From Andreprevotia sp. IGB-42 (lineage in GTDB: Bacteria > Pseudomonadota > Gammaproteobacteria > Burkholderiales > Chitinibacteraceae), in assembly GCF_009848685.1 (NCBI RefSeq), contig NZ_WXTX01000020.1:1-43029 (forward strand): a DNA stretch of 43,029 nucleotides, read 5' to 3'. Shown here piece by piece: positions 15,751-24,020 of this stretch. Under the pieces are notes generated by a model. It did not search any database. It was not told the origin of the DNA and saw nothing but the letters and a program-made list of their open reading frames with translations. A program made the position numbers and the translations under genes. How positions within the stretch are numbered: position 1 is the stretch's first letter; each line of letters starts with the position of its first letter.

Positions 15751-17619
15751 ATGCTCAAATTTCTCGCACGCTGGATGGGCCGCCGCTACGCTAGCAAGCT
15801 CGCTTCGCAGGGCATGCTGGATGATGCGATCAAGCTGCAGGTAGCGGCGATCCGTGCTGGGGATGAATCGGTCCAAGCCAGGCGTGCGCTGGGAGAGCTT
15901 TACCTGCAAAAGGACGATCCGGCGCTCGCCCTGCCACAACTACTCGCTGCGGAGCAGATTGGGACCCCGGATCACCGGCTACTTTCCCAGATTGCATATT
16001 GCTGTGAAGCAACTGGTGCACTGGATGTGGCATTCCAGCGCTGGGCCGCTCTCTACGAGGTAGAACGGGACGACGAAAGTTTGCTGCACAAGGCACTGGT
16101 TGCGCAGCGACAAGGGTGCCTTGAGCTTGCCCGTACCCTTTACAGGCAGTTGTTGCAGGCAAACCCGGATGAGCCCGTTGCAATGCGTTGCCTTGCCAAG
16201 CTGTTGCAAAGTGGCGGTGATAGCGCTGGCGCCCGGCCGTTACTCGAACGCCTGCTCGCTCAATCCCGTAGTGACCCGGAACTACTCTGTCTGATTGGCG
16301 AAGGCTATGCGCAGGATGGGCAATTGAGCCAAGCAGAGCCTTATTTCCTGTTGGCGATCGAGGCTGATCCCGATTATGCCAACGCGCTGATCGATATGAG
16401 CCAGCTCCGGCATGAACTCAAGGATTATCCGGGCGCTTTGGCTTGGATAGAAAAGGCGCAGGCGCTTGCGCCGAAAAGTGTTCCAGTCTGGAGCCGGGCG
16501 GGTGAAACATTGCTGCGCGATGGTCAACTGGTGGCCAGTATCGCCGCTTTTGAGCGTGCCCTAGCCCTTGCCCCGAGTGATGTTGGATGCCTGATCAACC
16601 TTGCCGTTGCTTTGGCATTTGACGGCGACTATTTTTCGGCCGAAGGATATCTGCGCCGTGCGACGGCGCTTGCACCGGATTCTGCCGATGCGCATTTCAA
16701 TTTGTCTTTGGCGCTATTGTCGAAAGGGCAGTATGAGGAAGGATTTGCGCTTTATGAAGCACGCCGTTTTCGCGCAGCCGGCCAATACATCAATGAATCA
16801 TTGATCGAACCTGAATGGGAGGGCCAGCCCTTGTCCGGAAAGTCCATCAGGATTGTTGCCGAGCAAGGTTTCGGTGACAGCCTGCAGATGATCAGGTTCG
16901 CCAGCTGCTTGCATGAGCAGGGCGCGCGGGTCGTGGTGGAAGCGACGAAGCCGTTGCAAAGATTGCTCGCTCATGCTGAGGGCATCTCGGAAAGTGTACT
17001 TCAAGGTGATCAGACTTCGCGCTGTGATTATGCAATCCCCATGATGAGCTTGCCTTATCGACTGGACATCGTGATCGAGAAATTGCCAGGCTCTACGCCT
17101 TACCTGTACCCGGCACCTGAAGATATTGCTAACTGGGGTGTAAAGTTGGCCGCCGCCAAGGGCCTACGTATCGGCGTAGCTTGGCAGTCCGACCCTGAAA
17201 ATTGGACCGCGGCGGTCCGTAGCGTCCCGTTTTCACTGCTTGCGGATGCCCTGACGTTCCCTGGGGTAACCCTTGTCAATCTCCAGCTCGGGTATGGCCA
17301 GGAAGATTTTGAGCCTGATTCCTCCGAGCAGCGCATCGACTTGATGGCAGAGGTGGGCAGTTTCTACGATACCGCGTGCCTGATCGCCAACCTCGATCTG
17401 GTTGTCACCATCGACAGCGCCGTTTCGCATATGGCTGGCGGACTGGGCAAACCAGCATGGCTGTTGTTGCCGCACGCCCCGGATTGGCGATGGCAAGCCG
17501 GAACACATGATAGCCCCTGGTATCCGCAGGCCAGATTGTTCCGGCAGCAAAATGCGGGTGACTGGCGTGAACCCGCGCATGCATTGCGTGCAGCAGTGGG
17601 TGCCATGATAGCTGACTGA
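15751..17619 (+). CDS. TPR protein with C-terminal GT9-like (heptosyltransferase-type) domain
   Basis: 622 residues. Roughly residues 15-345 are about nine tetratricopeptide-like repeats (for example ALIDMSQLRHELKDYPGALA and SADAHFNLSLALLSKGQYEE). From ~365 there is a GT-B domain related to GT9 and O-GlcNAc-transferase-type TPR fusions: IRIVAEQGFGDSLQMIRFA, LRIGVAWQSDPEN, then the nucleotide-sugar region VVTIDSAVSHMAGGLGKPAW and HDSPWYPQARLFRQ. Such proteins are often near pilin, flagellin or adhesin genes in betaproteobacteria and are suspected cytoplasmic glycosyltransferases. No acceptor is proven. AAGGA lies before the ATG. It is followed by a long hairpin and tRNA-Thr, then the pilins. 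Confidence 0.83.
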   Translation: MLKFLARWMGRRYASKLASQGMLDDAIKLQVAAIRAGDESVQARRALGELYLQKDDPALALPQLLAAEQIGTPDHRLLSQIAYCCEATGALDVAFQRWAALYEVERDDESLLHKALVAQRQGCLELARTLYRQLLQANPDEPVAMRCLAKLLQSGGDSAGARPLLERLLAQSRSDPELLCLIGEGYAQDGQLSQAEPYFLLAIEADPDYANALIDMSQLRHELKDYPGALAWIEKAQALAPKSVPVWSRAGETLLRDGQLVASIAAFERALALAPSDVGCLINLAVALAFDGDYFSAEGYLRRATALAPDSADAHFNLSLALLSKGQYEEGFALYEARRFRAAGQYINESLIEPEWEGQPLSGKSIRIVAEQGFGDSLQMIRFASCLHEQGARVVVEATKPLQRLLAHAEGISESVLQGDQTSRCDYAIPMMSLPYRLDIVIEKLPGSTPYLYPAPEDIANWGVKLAAAKGLRIGVAWQSDPENWTAAVRSVPFSLLADALTFPGVTLVNLQLGYGQEDFEPDSSEQRIDLMAEVGSFYDTACLIANLDLVVTIDSAVSHMAGGLGKPAWLLLPHAPDWRWQAGTHDSPWYPQARLFRQQNAGDWREPAHALRAAVGAMIAD

Positions 17620-17652
17620 TATGCGTCATCTGGGTGCCGTAAATTGTCACCT

Positions 17653-17698
17653 GCACCAACGAAAAGAAAACCCGGCTTACGCCGGGTTTTCTTTTCGT

Positions 17699-17704
<6 letters not shown>
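17653..17704. terminator. 24-bp perfect inverted repeat/terminator overlapping the tRNA-Thr 3' end
   Basis: The arm at 17653-17676 is perfectly complementary to 17681-17704, with loop TTAC. The core AAAACCCGGC/GCCGGGTTTT is a good bidirectional terminator serving the plus-strand TPR-GT9 gene and the minus-strand tRNA-Thr. The outer part of the right arm contains the tRNA's own 3' end (GGCACCA), which is duplicated in inverted form on the far side. Confidence 0.8.
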
Positions 17705-17774
<70 letters not shown>

Positions 17775-17785
17775 GCTAGCGCTAG

Positions 17786-17814
17786 ATTCTAGACGATGCG
17801 GTAGCTGAGCTCAA
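17786..17814 (-). promoter_or_regulatory. Sigma-70 promoter of tRNA-Thr
   Basis: On the minus strand TTGAGC (17814-17809) and TAGAAT (17791-17786) are separated by 17 bp. The predicted +1 near 17779 leaves a leader of about five bases before the tRNA. Confidence 0.65.
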
Positions 17815-17853
17815 TGCCGACTGGAGGCGACATTGTCTGATCTTGCTCATGCT

Positions 17854-17869
17854 TGGCACGGGGTGTGCT
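17854..17869 (+). promoter_or_regulatory. Sigma-54 promoter of the first pilin gene
   Basis: TGGCACGGGGTGTGCT has the invariant GG (-24) and GC (-12) at the correct 10-base separation and the TGGCACG left half of the RpoN consensus. Expected +1 is near 17880, 30 bases before the ATG. Sigma-54 control through PilS/PilR is the rule for pilA in related bacteria. Confidence 0.82.
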
Positions 17870-17909
17870 AGTTATGTAATTGTAATTAAACATACCGATG
17901 AGGTGTTAT

Positions 17910-18317
17910 ATGACACAGCGACTACAGAAAGGTTTTACGCTGATCGAACTGATGATTGTGGTCGCTATCATCGGTATCCTTGCAGCAGTGGCGATTCCCG
18001 CTTATCAAAACTATACCGCCCGAGCCCAGCTATCTGAAGCATTTACTCTGCTTGACGGGGTAAGAACACCAGTGGTTGAGGCTTACGAAACAAATGGTGT
18101 GTTTACCATCCCGGCAGGGACTGTAAGATCAGGCAAATATGTGAACACCATTCAGGTATCTGCAGGCACTTCCTTGGTCGCTACCTTCAAGGGATCGAGC
18201 GTAAGTCCGCAATTAGTTTCAAAGTCAGTCACCTTTACGTACAGCAGCTCCGGGGGAGTTTGGAGTTGTGCCAGTGCGAATATTGCCAGCCAGCTCAAGC
18301 CCAAGAGCTGCAGCTGA
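17910..18317 (+). CDS. pilA: Type IV major pilin (first copy)
   Basis: 135-residue type IVa prepilin: short basic leader MTQRLQKG, cleavage expected after Gly8, then [20 protein letters not shown] with Glu at mature position 5. The hydrophobic helix is followed by [16 protein letters not shown] and a globular part closed by two cysteines (WSC...KSC), the disulfide D-region. The protein ends with a single Ser after the last Cys. The start at 17910 is chosen over ATG 17898 because the leader is then normal and AGGTG lies just upstream. It is a tandem paralogue of the next gene. T-rich sequence after a small palindrome at 18305-18328 may weakly terminate it. Confidence 0.95.
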   Translation: MTQRLQKGFTLIELMIVVAIIGILAAVAIPAYQNYTARAQLSEAFTLLDGVRTPVVEAYETNGVFTIPAGTVRSGKYVNTIQVSAGTSLVATFKGSSVSPQLVSKSVTFTYSSSGGVWSCASANIASQLKPKSCS

Positions 18318-18335
18318 ACATTTTTTTGATTCGGT

Positions 18336-18351
18336 TGGCACAAGCTTTGCT
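18336..18351 (+). promoter_or_regulatory. Sigma-54 promoter of the second pilin gene
   Basis: TGGCACAAGCTTTGCT is an almost perfect -24/-12 element (TGGCAC-N5-TTGCW), with GG and GC ten bases apart, only 19 bases after the first pilin stop. Expected +1 is near 18362 and the ATG is at 18401. Confidence 0.85.
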
Positions 18352-18400
18352 TAAGTCAACCAAGCGCGGAGCTGTTCCGCACCCTCTAAGGAGATTTGAC

Positions 18401-18811
18401 ATGAAAATGCAACAAGGTTTTACGCTAATCGAATTGATGATCGTGGTTGCGATCATCGGCATCCTGGCCGCTGTCGCCATCCCGGCTTACCAAGACTACA
18501 CCGCCCGTGCGCAAGTCTCTGAAGCATTCACATTGCTGGACGGACTGAAAACACCGGTTGCTGAAGCGTATTCCAATGACGGCGTCATCACCATTCCGGT
18601 TGGCTCCGTTCGTACAGGCAAGTATGTGAACGGGATCGCAATCTCCGGTTCCACCCTGATCGCTACTTTCAAGAACCAAAGCGTAAACAACAAGATCAAG
18701 CTGAAGACCGTTTCATTCGGGTTCACAACTGCATCCAGCAAGTGGACATGCGGTACTGACCTGCCGGCCGAACTTCGTCCGAAGTCCTGCTCAACAGTCG
18801 CACTAAATTAA
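18401..18811 (+). CDS. pilA: Type IV major pilin (second copy)
   Basis: 136-residue type IVa prepilin with leader MKMQQG, cleavage after Gly6 and mature [20 protein letters not shown]. The first ~55 mature residues are nearly identical to the upstream pilin. The globular half has diverged ([20 protein letters not shown] versus [19 protein letters not shown]), and the C-terminus runs eight residues past the final Cys. AAGGAGA is seven bases before the ATG, the strongest ribosome-binding site in the region. It has its own sigma-54 promoter and a strong terminator, so it is probably a highly expressed monocistron and the better candidate for the main pilus subunit. Confidence 0.95.
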   Translation: MKMQQGFTLIELMIVVAIIGILAAVAIPAYQDYTARAQVSEAFTLLDGLKTPVAEAYSNDGVITIPVGSVRTGKYVNGIAISGSTLIATFKNQSVNNKIKLKTVSFGFTTASSKWTCGTDLPAELRPKSCSTVALN

Positions 18812-18844
18812 TCTGATTCCTATTCAGATTGGTTTTGCAAGTTG

Positions 18845-18870
18845 GCCGACACCGAAAGGTGTCGGCTTTT
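18845..18870 (+). terminator. Terminator of the second pilin gene
   Basis: GCCGACACC (18845-18853), GAAA tetraloop, GGTGTCGGC (18858-18866), then TTTTTATT. A textbook rho-independent terminator, 34 bases past the stop. The next gene begins 43 bases later and would need read-through or its own promoter. Confidence 0.9.
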
Positions 18871-18912
18871 TATTGGGTGATTTTCCGGATATTTTTTTGG
18901 TGAAGGGCGGCT

Positions 18913-20799
18913 ATGTGTTCCAGGCAGTACGTGTTTGCAGCTTTGGCTTTACTCGCATGCACATTTTTTTACATGGGAGGCATGCCTGGTGGTTTCCTGC
19001 TTGATGACGGCATCAATCTCGAAGTACTCGCACGCGTGGAAGGCTTCAGCATTCCTTCGTTCTTGGACTTTTTTGCCTTGCAGGGCGTGGCCGGACCGAC
19101 CGGTCGGCCTGTCAGCTTGCTGAGCTTCTACCTGCAATACAAAAGTTGGCCAGATTTCCCCGGGCACTTCAAAGCGGTGAATCTTCTGATTCATCTGCTA
19201 TGTGGTGTGCTGGTGATGCGTATCTGCTATCTGATCTTGCGCCGTACATCATGGTGTGAGAGTGCCGCCAACATGGCGATCTGGGTGGGCTCCATCTGGT
19301 TGCTGCATCCCATCAATGTGTCTACCACGCTTTATGTCGTCCAGCGCATGACCGGCCTCGCCAGCCTGTTCATGCTGGCTGGTTGCGTGACTTATTTCTC
19401 ACTGCGTGACGACCTTGCGCTTGGCCATGTCCGAAAAGCCTGCTTGAAGGCACTGCTGCTGTTGTTGCCCATCCAGTTGCTGGCTGTGTTTTCCAAAGAA
19501 TCCGGCGCTATGCTGCCTATTTATCTCTTTGCGATCGAATACACGTTATATGCGGACAGCACCGGTAAATGGCGTACGATATTGCGTGCTTTGCTGTGGA
19601 TCGCGGTCGTTGCCTTGCTGCTGACGCTGCTACGACCTTTACTGAATCCATCGTTCATTAATCGTGACTTCACTGCTTGGGAACGTCTGCTGACCGAGCC
19701 ACGCGTGCTATGCGACTATCTGCAGAAAATAGTACTTCCGCGCGTTGGCCAGTTTTCGTTGTTCTATGACGATTTCAGTATTTCGCGCAGCTTGCTTTCC
19801 CCTTGGACGACATTGCCTGCCTTGATTGCCATATACGGCTCATTAATCGCCTGCTGGTTGTTGCGCCGCCGTTTTCCTTTGTTTGCACTGGGCGGTTTGT
19901 GGTTCTTGCTGGGGCATGCTCTCGAATCGACCAGCTTGAATCTGGAACTGGTTTTTGAGCATCGAAACTATGTGCCCATGATCGGCATTTTGCTATTGCT
20001 GGTGTCCGGTATCTCTGAAATTAATAAGAATTTCCGATTGATTGATTTGCGGAAAGTTGTACTGCCAACCTATGTGACCGTATTGACTTTGATGTTGGCC
20101 AATGAAACGTCGCTATGGAAGGATGCAGGGAAACTGCAACTGAGCTGGGCGCAGCGCAAGCCTGACTCCCAGCGTGCGCAACATGCCGCTGCAGTGGTGT
20201 TGATTAATCAGGGCAAGATTGCGGAAGCATCGGCAATCGTACATGCGGCGGCATTGCAAGACAAAAATGTAGCCGCATGGGCTTTTTATGTGGGGTTACC
20301 TTGCTTTGACGCGAACATTTCTGCACCGCCATTATCGGATTTGGTTTTCCGTTTCAAAAGTACTCCCTATTCCTTATGGGTGCCCAATACGATCGAACAA
20401 ACAACGAGCTGGATAATAGACAAAAGCTGTGCTCGCAGTGATCCGCAATATTTAATTACACTCATCGGCGCTTTACTGGATAATCCCGCTTACCAAGGAG
20501 CACGTGCTGATTTGCTGTTTAACAGAGCAAGGCTTTTCGCTTTCACCAAGGACACGGATGCAAGCTTGAAGGATCTGGACGACGCTTATCGTCTTTCCAA
20601 CCGGGTTGAATATATCCTGATCGCCAGCAGCGCCTTGATCGACGCCGGCGACTTTCCCGCAGCAAAACACTATCTTGAGATGGCGCATAGTGCCATTGCG
20701 AGCGGCGACGCTCAGAACTATGCGTTCCGGAAGAATTTGCTCAGCATGGAAAAAAAGTACAATCAAGCCGTTGCCAAGCAGAATAAAGCCACGCTATGA
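18913..20799 (+). CDS. GT-C (TMTC/PMT-like) membrane glycosyltransferase with C-terminal TPR-like region; candidate pilin O-glycosyltransferase
   Basis: 628 residues. The N-terminal ~400 hold about 10-11 TM segments. After the first TM comes GGFLLDDGINLEVL (Asp31-Asp32), the acidic pair expected of GT-C enzymes in the first periplasmic loop. Then GRPVSLLSFYLQY and FHAVNLL-like FKAVNLLIHLLCGVLV, which recall the TMTC/PMT-type family SYRPLTVLSF...FHLVNLLLH pattern. Residues ~405-620 are soluble and helical, TPR-like. GT-C enzymes use lipid-phosphate sugars outside the cytoplasm. Position directly after two pilins and a 4-bp ATGA overlap with a DPM1-like GT2 suggest a pilin glycosyltransferase (inference). 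A Wzy- or ligase-like role is the main alternative. The AAGGG site lies before the ATG. Confidence 0.72.
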   Translation: MCSRQYVFAALALLACTFFYMGGMPGGFLLDDGINLEVLARVEGFSIPSFLDFFALQGVAGPTGRPVSLLSFYLQYKSWPDFPGHFKAVNLLIHLLCGVLVMRICYLILRRTSWCESAANMAIWVGSIWLLHPINVSTTLYVVQRMTGLASLFMLAGCVTYFSLRDDLALGHVRKACLKALLLLLPIQLLAVFSKESGAMLPIYLFAIEYTLYADSTGKWRTILRALLWIAVVALLLTLLRPLLNPSFINRDFTAWERLLTEPRVLCDYLQKIVLPRVGQFSLFYDDFSISRSLLSPWTTLPALIAIYGSLIACWLLRRRFPLFALGGLWFLLGHALESTSLNLELVFEHRNYVPMIGILLLLVSGISEINKNFRLIDLRKVVLPTYVTVLTLMLANETSLWKDAGKLQLSWAQRKPDSQRAQHAAAVVLINQGKIAEASAIVHAAALQDKNVAAWAFYVGLPCFDANISAPPLSDLVFRFKSTPYSLWVPNTIEQTTSWIIDKSCARSDPQYLITLIGALLDNPAYQGARADLLFNRARLFAFTKDTDASLKDLDDAYRLSNRVEYILIASSALIDAGDFPAAKHYLEMAHSAIASGDAQNYAFRKNLLSMEKKYNQAVAKQNKATL

Positions 20800-21653
20800 A
20801 CCTGAGTATCGTCATCCCTGCACGCAACGAGGCCGCATCGCTGCTCAATTTCCTGCCGGCGCTACGCGCTGCCCAGCCGGGGGCGGAAATTATCGTTGTC
20901 GATGATGGATCCACGGATGCCACCGCGGAAATCGTCAGGGCTAACGGCATGGAGCTGGTTCAGCATAGCTACGCCCGTGGCAACGGTGCGGCGATCAAAG
21001 CTGGCGTGCGCCACGCCAGCGGCGAGGTGATCGTATGCATGGATGCAGATGGTCAGCATCGCCCCGAAGAGATTGATGCGTTGCTGGCACGTCTGGCGGA
21101 GGGCTATGACATGGTAGTCGGTGCGCGTAACCGCGCCGGGCAGGCCAGCATGCACCGCTCGTTTGCCAACGGCGTTTATAACCGTTTTGCTTCATGGATG
21201 GTCGGTCACCGGATCGAGGATCTGACTTCCGGCTTCCGCGCATTCAAAGCAGAGCAATTCCGCGAATTTCTTTCATTGCTACCCAACGGTTTTTCCTACC
21301 CCACCACCAGCACCATGTGTTTTTTCCGCGCTGGCTATGGGGTCAGCTATGTGCCGATCAACGTGTTGCCCCGTATCGGCAAAAGCCATATCCAGCTCAC
21401 GCGTGACGGGATCCGCTTCTTGCTGATCATTTTCAAGATCGGTACGCTGTTTTCGCCCATCAAGTTATTCGCGCCGATCGCCCTGATGTTTTTGCTGGCG
21501 GGGCTTGGCCTGTATGGATATACATTTGCCATAGAACATCGTTTTACCAATATGTCTGCATTGTTGATGTCCAACGCAGTGCTGATTTTCCTGATCGGTC
21601 TTGTTGCAGAGCAAATTACCGCATTGATGCACGTCCAGTTGCAAAAGAAATAG
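20796..21653 (+). CDS. GT2 polyprenyl-phosphate sugar synthase (DPM1/GtrB-like)
   Basis: 285 residues: GT-A domain with IVIPARNEAA, VVDDGSTD (36-41) and the metal-binding DADGQHRP (83-90), then DLTSGFRAFKAEQF as in dolichyl/undecaprenyl-phosphate mannose or glucose synthases. Two C-terminal TM helices (about 215-240 and 248-270) anchor it, as in GtrB. Such enzymes charge polyprenyl phosphate from GDP-Man or UDP-Glc on the cytoplasmic face. Its ATG overlaps the stop of the GT-C gene, a strong sign that the two act together. GDP-mannose is made by the adjacent manC-manB. The donor sugar is inferred, not shown. Confidence 0.85.
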   Translation: MNLSIVIPARNEAASLLNFLPALRAAQPGAEIIVVDDGSTDATAEIVRANGMELVQHSYARGNGAAIKAGVRHASGEVIVCMDADGQHRPEEIDALLARLAEGYDMVVGARNRAGQASMHRSFANGVYNRFASWMVGHRIEDLTSGFRAFKAEQFREFLSLLPNGFSYPTTSTMCFFRAGYGVSYVPINVLPRIGKSHIQLTRDGIRFLLIIFKIGTLFSPIKLFAPIALMFLLAGLGLYGYTFAIEHRFTNMSALLMSNAVLIFLIGLVAEQITALMHVQLQKK

Positions 21654-21659
21654 CCGGAA

Positions 21660-22886
21660 ATGAGCAAGCGCAAGCCCCGTTTGCTGGTTTCGGCATCCAC
21701 ATTTCCGCTGGTACTGGGGGATGCCGAGCCACCATTCGTGTATGAATTGTGCAAGCGGCTGGCACCTTTTTTCCGGTTGATCGTGCTGGCGCCGGCATCG
21801 ACTGGAAAAGCGGGTTGGGACCGGGTTGGCCAGGTTCGCGTCTACCGCTACCGCTACGCATGGAAGGGCGCACAACGCCTTGCCTATTCTGGCGGCATGC
21901 TGCCCAATTTGCGTCATCGGCCCTGGTTGCTGGCGGTCGTACCGTTCTTCCTGCTGGCACAAATCCTTGCTGCATACCGGTTTCTGTGTCGCTGGCGGCC
22001 ACAGGTAGTCCATAGCCATTGGCTGTTCCCGCAAGGGTGGGCAATGGCTGTAGCGCAAATGCTCGCGCGGGCTGATACACCACTACTGCTTACTTCACAT
22101 GGTGGTGACCTGTTCGGCTTGCGGGGGCCGCTGTTCGATGCGTTGCTGCGATTCACTCTGATGCGTAGCCAGGGCGCGTCTGTAGTCAGCAATGCAATGG
22201 TAGATGCGCTGCGGCAGCGATTTCCAGCCCACCCCTGCGGTCAGGTGCTGGTTCGCTCCATGGGCGTTGATACGGCGTTGTTCGCTCCCGCTACCCAGCC
22301 GCAGCTTGGCCAACGTCTGTTGTTCGTTGGCCGCCTGGTTGAGAAAAAAGGGGTGCACGTGCTGCTTGCGGCACTGGAGTTGTTGCATCGGCGCGGTTGC
22401 AGGGTTGGCCTGGATATCGTCGGGGATGGCCCGCAACGCGTTGCGCTGGAGGCACAGTCTCAACAATTGCAACTGGGCGGTTGCGTGCGCTTTCTGGGGC
22501 GAGAACCCAATGAGCTGCTGCGCGTGCGTTATCAGGCGGCTCTGGCAGTGGTGATGCCCTCCGTTGTGGCGAGCGGGGGTGATCAGGAGGGTTTGGGCCT
22601 GGTTGCGGTGGAAGCCATGTCTTGTGGCGCCATCGTGGTGGCAAGCGATTTGCCTGCGCTGCACGATGTAATCGACCATGAGCGCAATGGCTACCTTTTC
22701 CCTGCAGGCGATGTACAAGCGCTATCGGAGCGCTTGCGGCAACTGGTTGAAAGCCCGGAGGCAATCGGCTCATTGAGATTGCAGGCCCGCAATGATGCAA
22801 TAAGCCGATTTGACTGGCCGCAGGTTGCGCTGACGTATAAAGACTGGATCATCAAGCATTCAAAGCCTGATGAGGGTAATGCCTGA
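21660..22886 (+). CDS. GT4-family glycosyltransferase
   Basis: 408-residue GT-B enzyme. The N-terminal acceptor domain includes VVHSHWLFPQGWAMAVAQML and LLTSHGGDLFG. The C-terminal donor domain starts LLFVGRLVEKKGVHVLLAAL and has IVGDGPQR and the E-x7-E element in DQEGLGLVAVEAMSCG. A retaining transferase using a nucleotide sugar, probably on lipid-linked glycans. It starts six bases after the GT2 gene and closes the plus-strand pilin/glycosylation cluster, running into the minus-strand operon with only 26 bases between. Specificity unknown. Confidence 0.9.
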   Translation: MSKRKPRLLVSASTFPLVLGDAEPPFVYELCKRLAPFFRLIVLAPASTGKAGWDRVGQVRVYRYRYAWKGAQRLAYSGGMLPNLRHRPWLLAVVPFFLLAQILAAYRFLCRWRPQVVHSHWLFPQGWAMAVAQMLARADTPLLLTSHGGDLFGLRGPLFDALLRFTLMRSQGASVVSNAMVDALRQRFPAHPCGQVLVRSMGVDTALFAPATQPQLGQRLLFVGRLVEKKGVHVLLAALELLHRRGCRVGLDIVGDGPQRVALEAQSQQLQLGGCVRFLGREPNELLRVRYQAALAVVMPSVVASGGDQEGLGLVAVEAMSCGAIVVASDLPALHDVIDHERNGYLFPAGDVQALSERLRQLVESPEAIGSLRLQARNDAISRFDWPQVALTYKDWIIKHSKPDEGNA

Positions 22887-22912
22887 CAAATGACCAAGGC
22901 ATTCGCCCGGGT

Positions 22913-24001
22913 TTATGGTTTTGTCTTTTCCAATATCTGCGAGAGCAAATCCGCACATTGGTCCCAATCTGCGGTTGGCGAGTATGCAACCTTTGCAGAT
23001 CCCCGCACCGTGGCGATGGTTGCCATGGCCAAAGCGGTGGCATCACGCGGGGTCACGAGGCATTCCGGATGGTCGCGCAGTACCCAGCTCGTTCCTTCCA
23101 CCGCCGAGGCAACCACAGGTATACCGCATTGCATTGCCTCATAGAGCTTGGCCGGGTAGCTATAGTTGCCGAACGCCGATGCTTCATTGATAACCAGCAA
23201 TGCATTCATGGCATTCAGGACGGTGGGCATCTGCGCATCTGGCAGATAACCAAGTTCGATGATTTTGCCATTGAGCGCTTCGGGCCAATTCACGTTCTGT
23301 TGGCGTCGCCCGGTCAATACCAGTTTGACTTCGATGCCGTGCTTCTCAAACAGGGCGATGGCCTCGAACAAGATGCCAACACCGCGGTTAGCAAATAGGG
23401 AGCCGCAGTAACCAATCAGGGCAATATCCGGCGGCAGGCCCAATTGTTGCCGGCATTCGGCCTGTTGCATTGGTTTGAAGAACGGGTCGGCGGCCATGGG
23501 AATAACCGTTCCCTTTTGGGCCGGATCATCCTGCAGCATGCGCTTCAGCAAGCCCGGCCCTGCCGCTGTCAGTGCGTCAGCCCGGCGGCATGCCCGGCGC
23601 CATGCCCAGTGCAATGGCTTGGCCCATGGGATATAGCTTTCATAATTGTCATAGGCATCGATCAGCGACCGGATACCAAAGCGTTTTGCCAAGCATTGCG
23701 CGAGGATGCCATACCAGGTATCCGAAAAGCCGACGATCCAGTCGAACTGCCCAGCTTGCAGCAGTTCTTTTGCTTTACGCAGGTACGCAAACGGTCCACG
23801 GGGGCGCAGTGATACGCTATGCCAGTGGATCAGCCCATCAAATTCGCTGACGGCTGGGTCATCCTTATAGCTCAATAGCAGCATGTGTACTTCATGCCCG
23901 CGCTCTGACAATCCTTTGGGCAGGTGATAAAAACGCCCATAAGGGCGGCTGATCAGGTCACGGCCTTGTGGACGGCGTTTACACAGGAAAAGAATTTTCA
24001 T
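22913..24001 (-). CDS. GT4-like glycosyltransferase, last gene of the polysaccharide operon
   Basis: 362-residue GT-B protein beginning MKILFLCKRRPQGRDL. The C-terminal donor half has IGYCGSLFANRGVGILFEAI, VLTGRRQQN and NYSYPAKLYEAMQCGIPVVA, the GT4-type E-containing motif (YPAKLYEAM). It lies 19 bases after fcl and is the promoter-distal gene of the minus-strand operon. Likely adds one sugar of the repeat unit. No ribosome-binding site is obvious. Confidence 0.87.
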   Translation of the reverse strand: MKILFLCKRRPQGRDLISRPYGRFYHLPKGLSERGHEVHMLLLSYKDDPAVSEFDGLIHWHSVSLRPRGPFAYLRKAKELLQAGQFDWIVGFSDTWYGILAQCLAKRFGIRSLIDAYDNYESYIPWAKPLHWAWRRACRRADALTAAGPGLLKRMLQDDPAQKGTVIPMAADPFFKPMQQAECRQQLGLPPDIALIGYCGSLFANRGVGILFEAIALFEKHGIEVKLVLTGRRQQNVNWPEALNGKIIELGYLPDAQMPTVLNAMNALLVINEASAFGNYSYPAKLYEAMQCGIPVVASAVEGTSWVLRDHPECLVTPRDATALAMATIATVRGSAKVAYSPTADWDQCADLLSQILEKTKP

Positions 24002-24020
24002 TCGGGCGGGTCGCAGTCAA

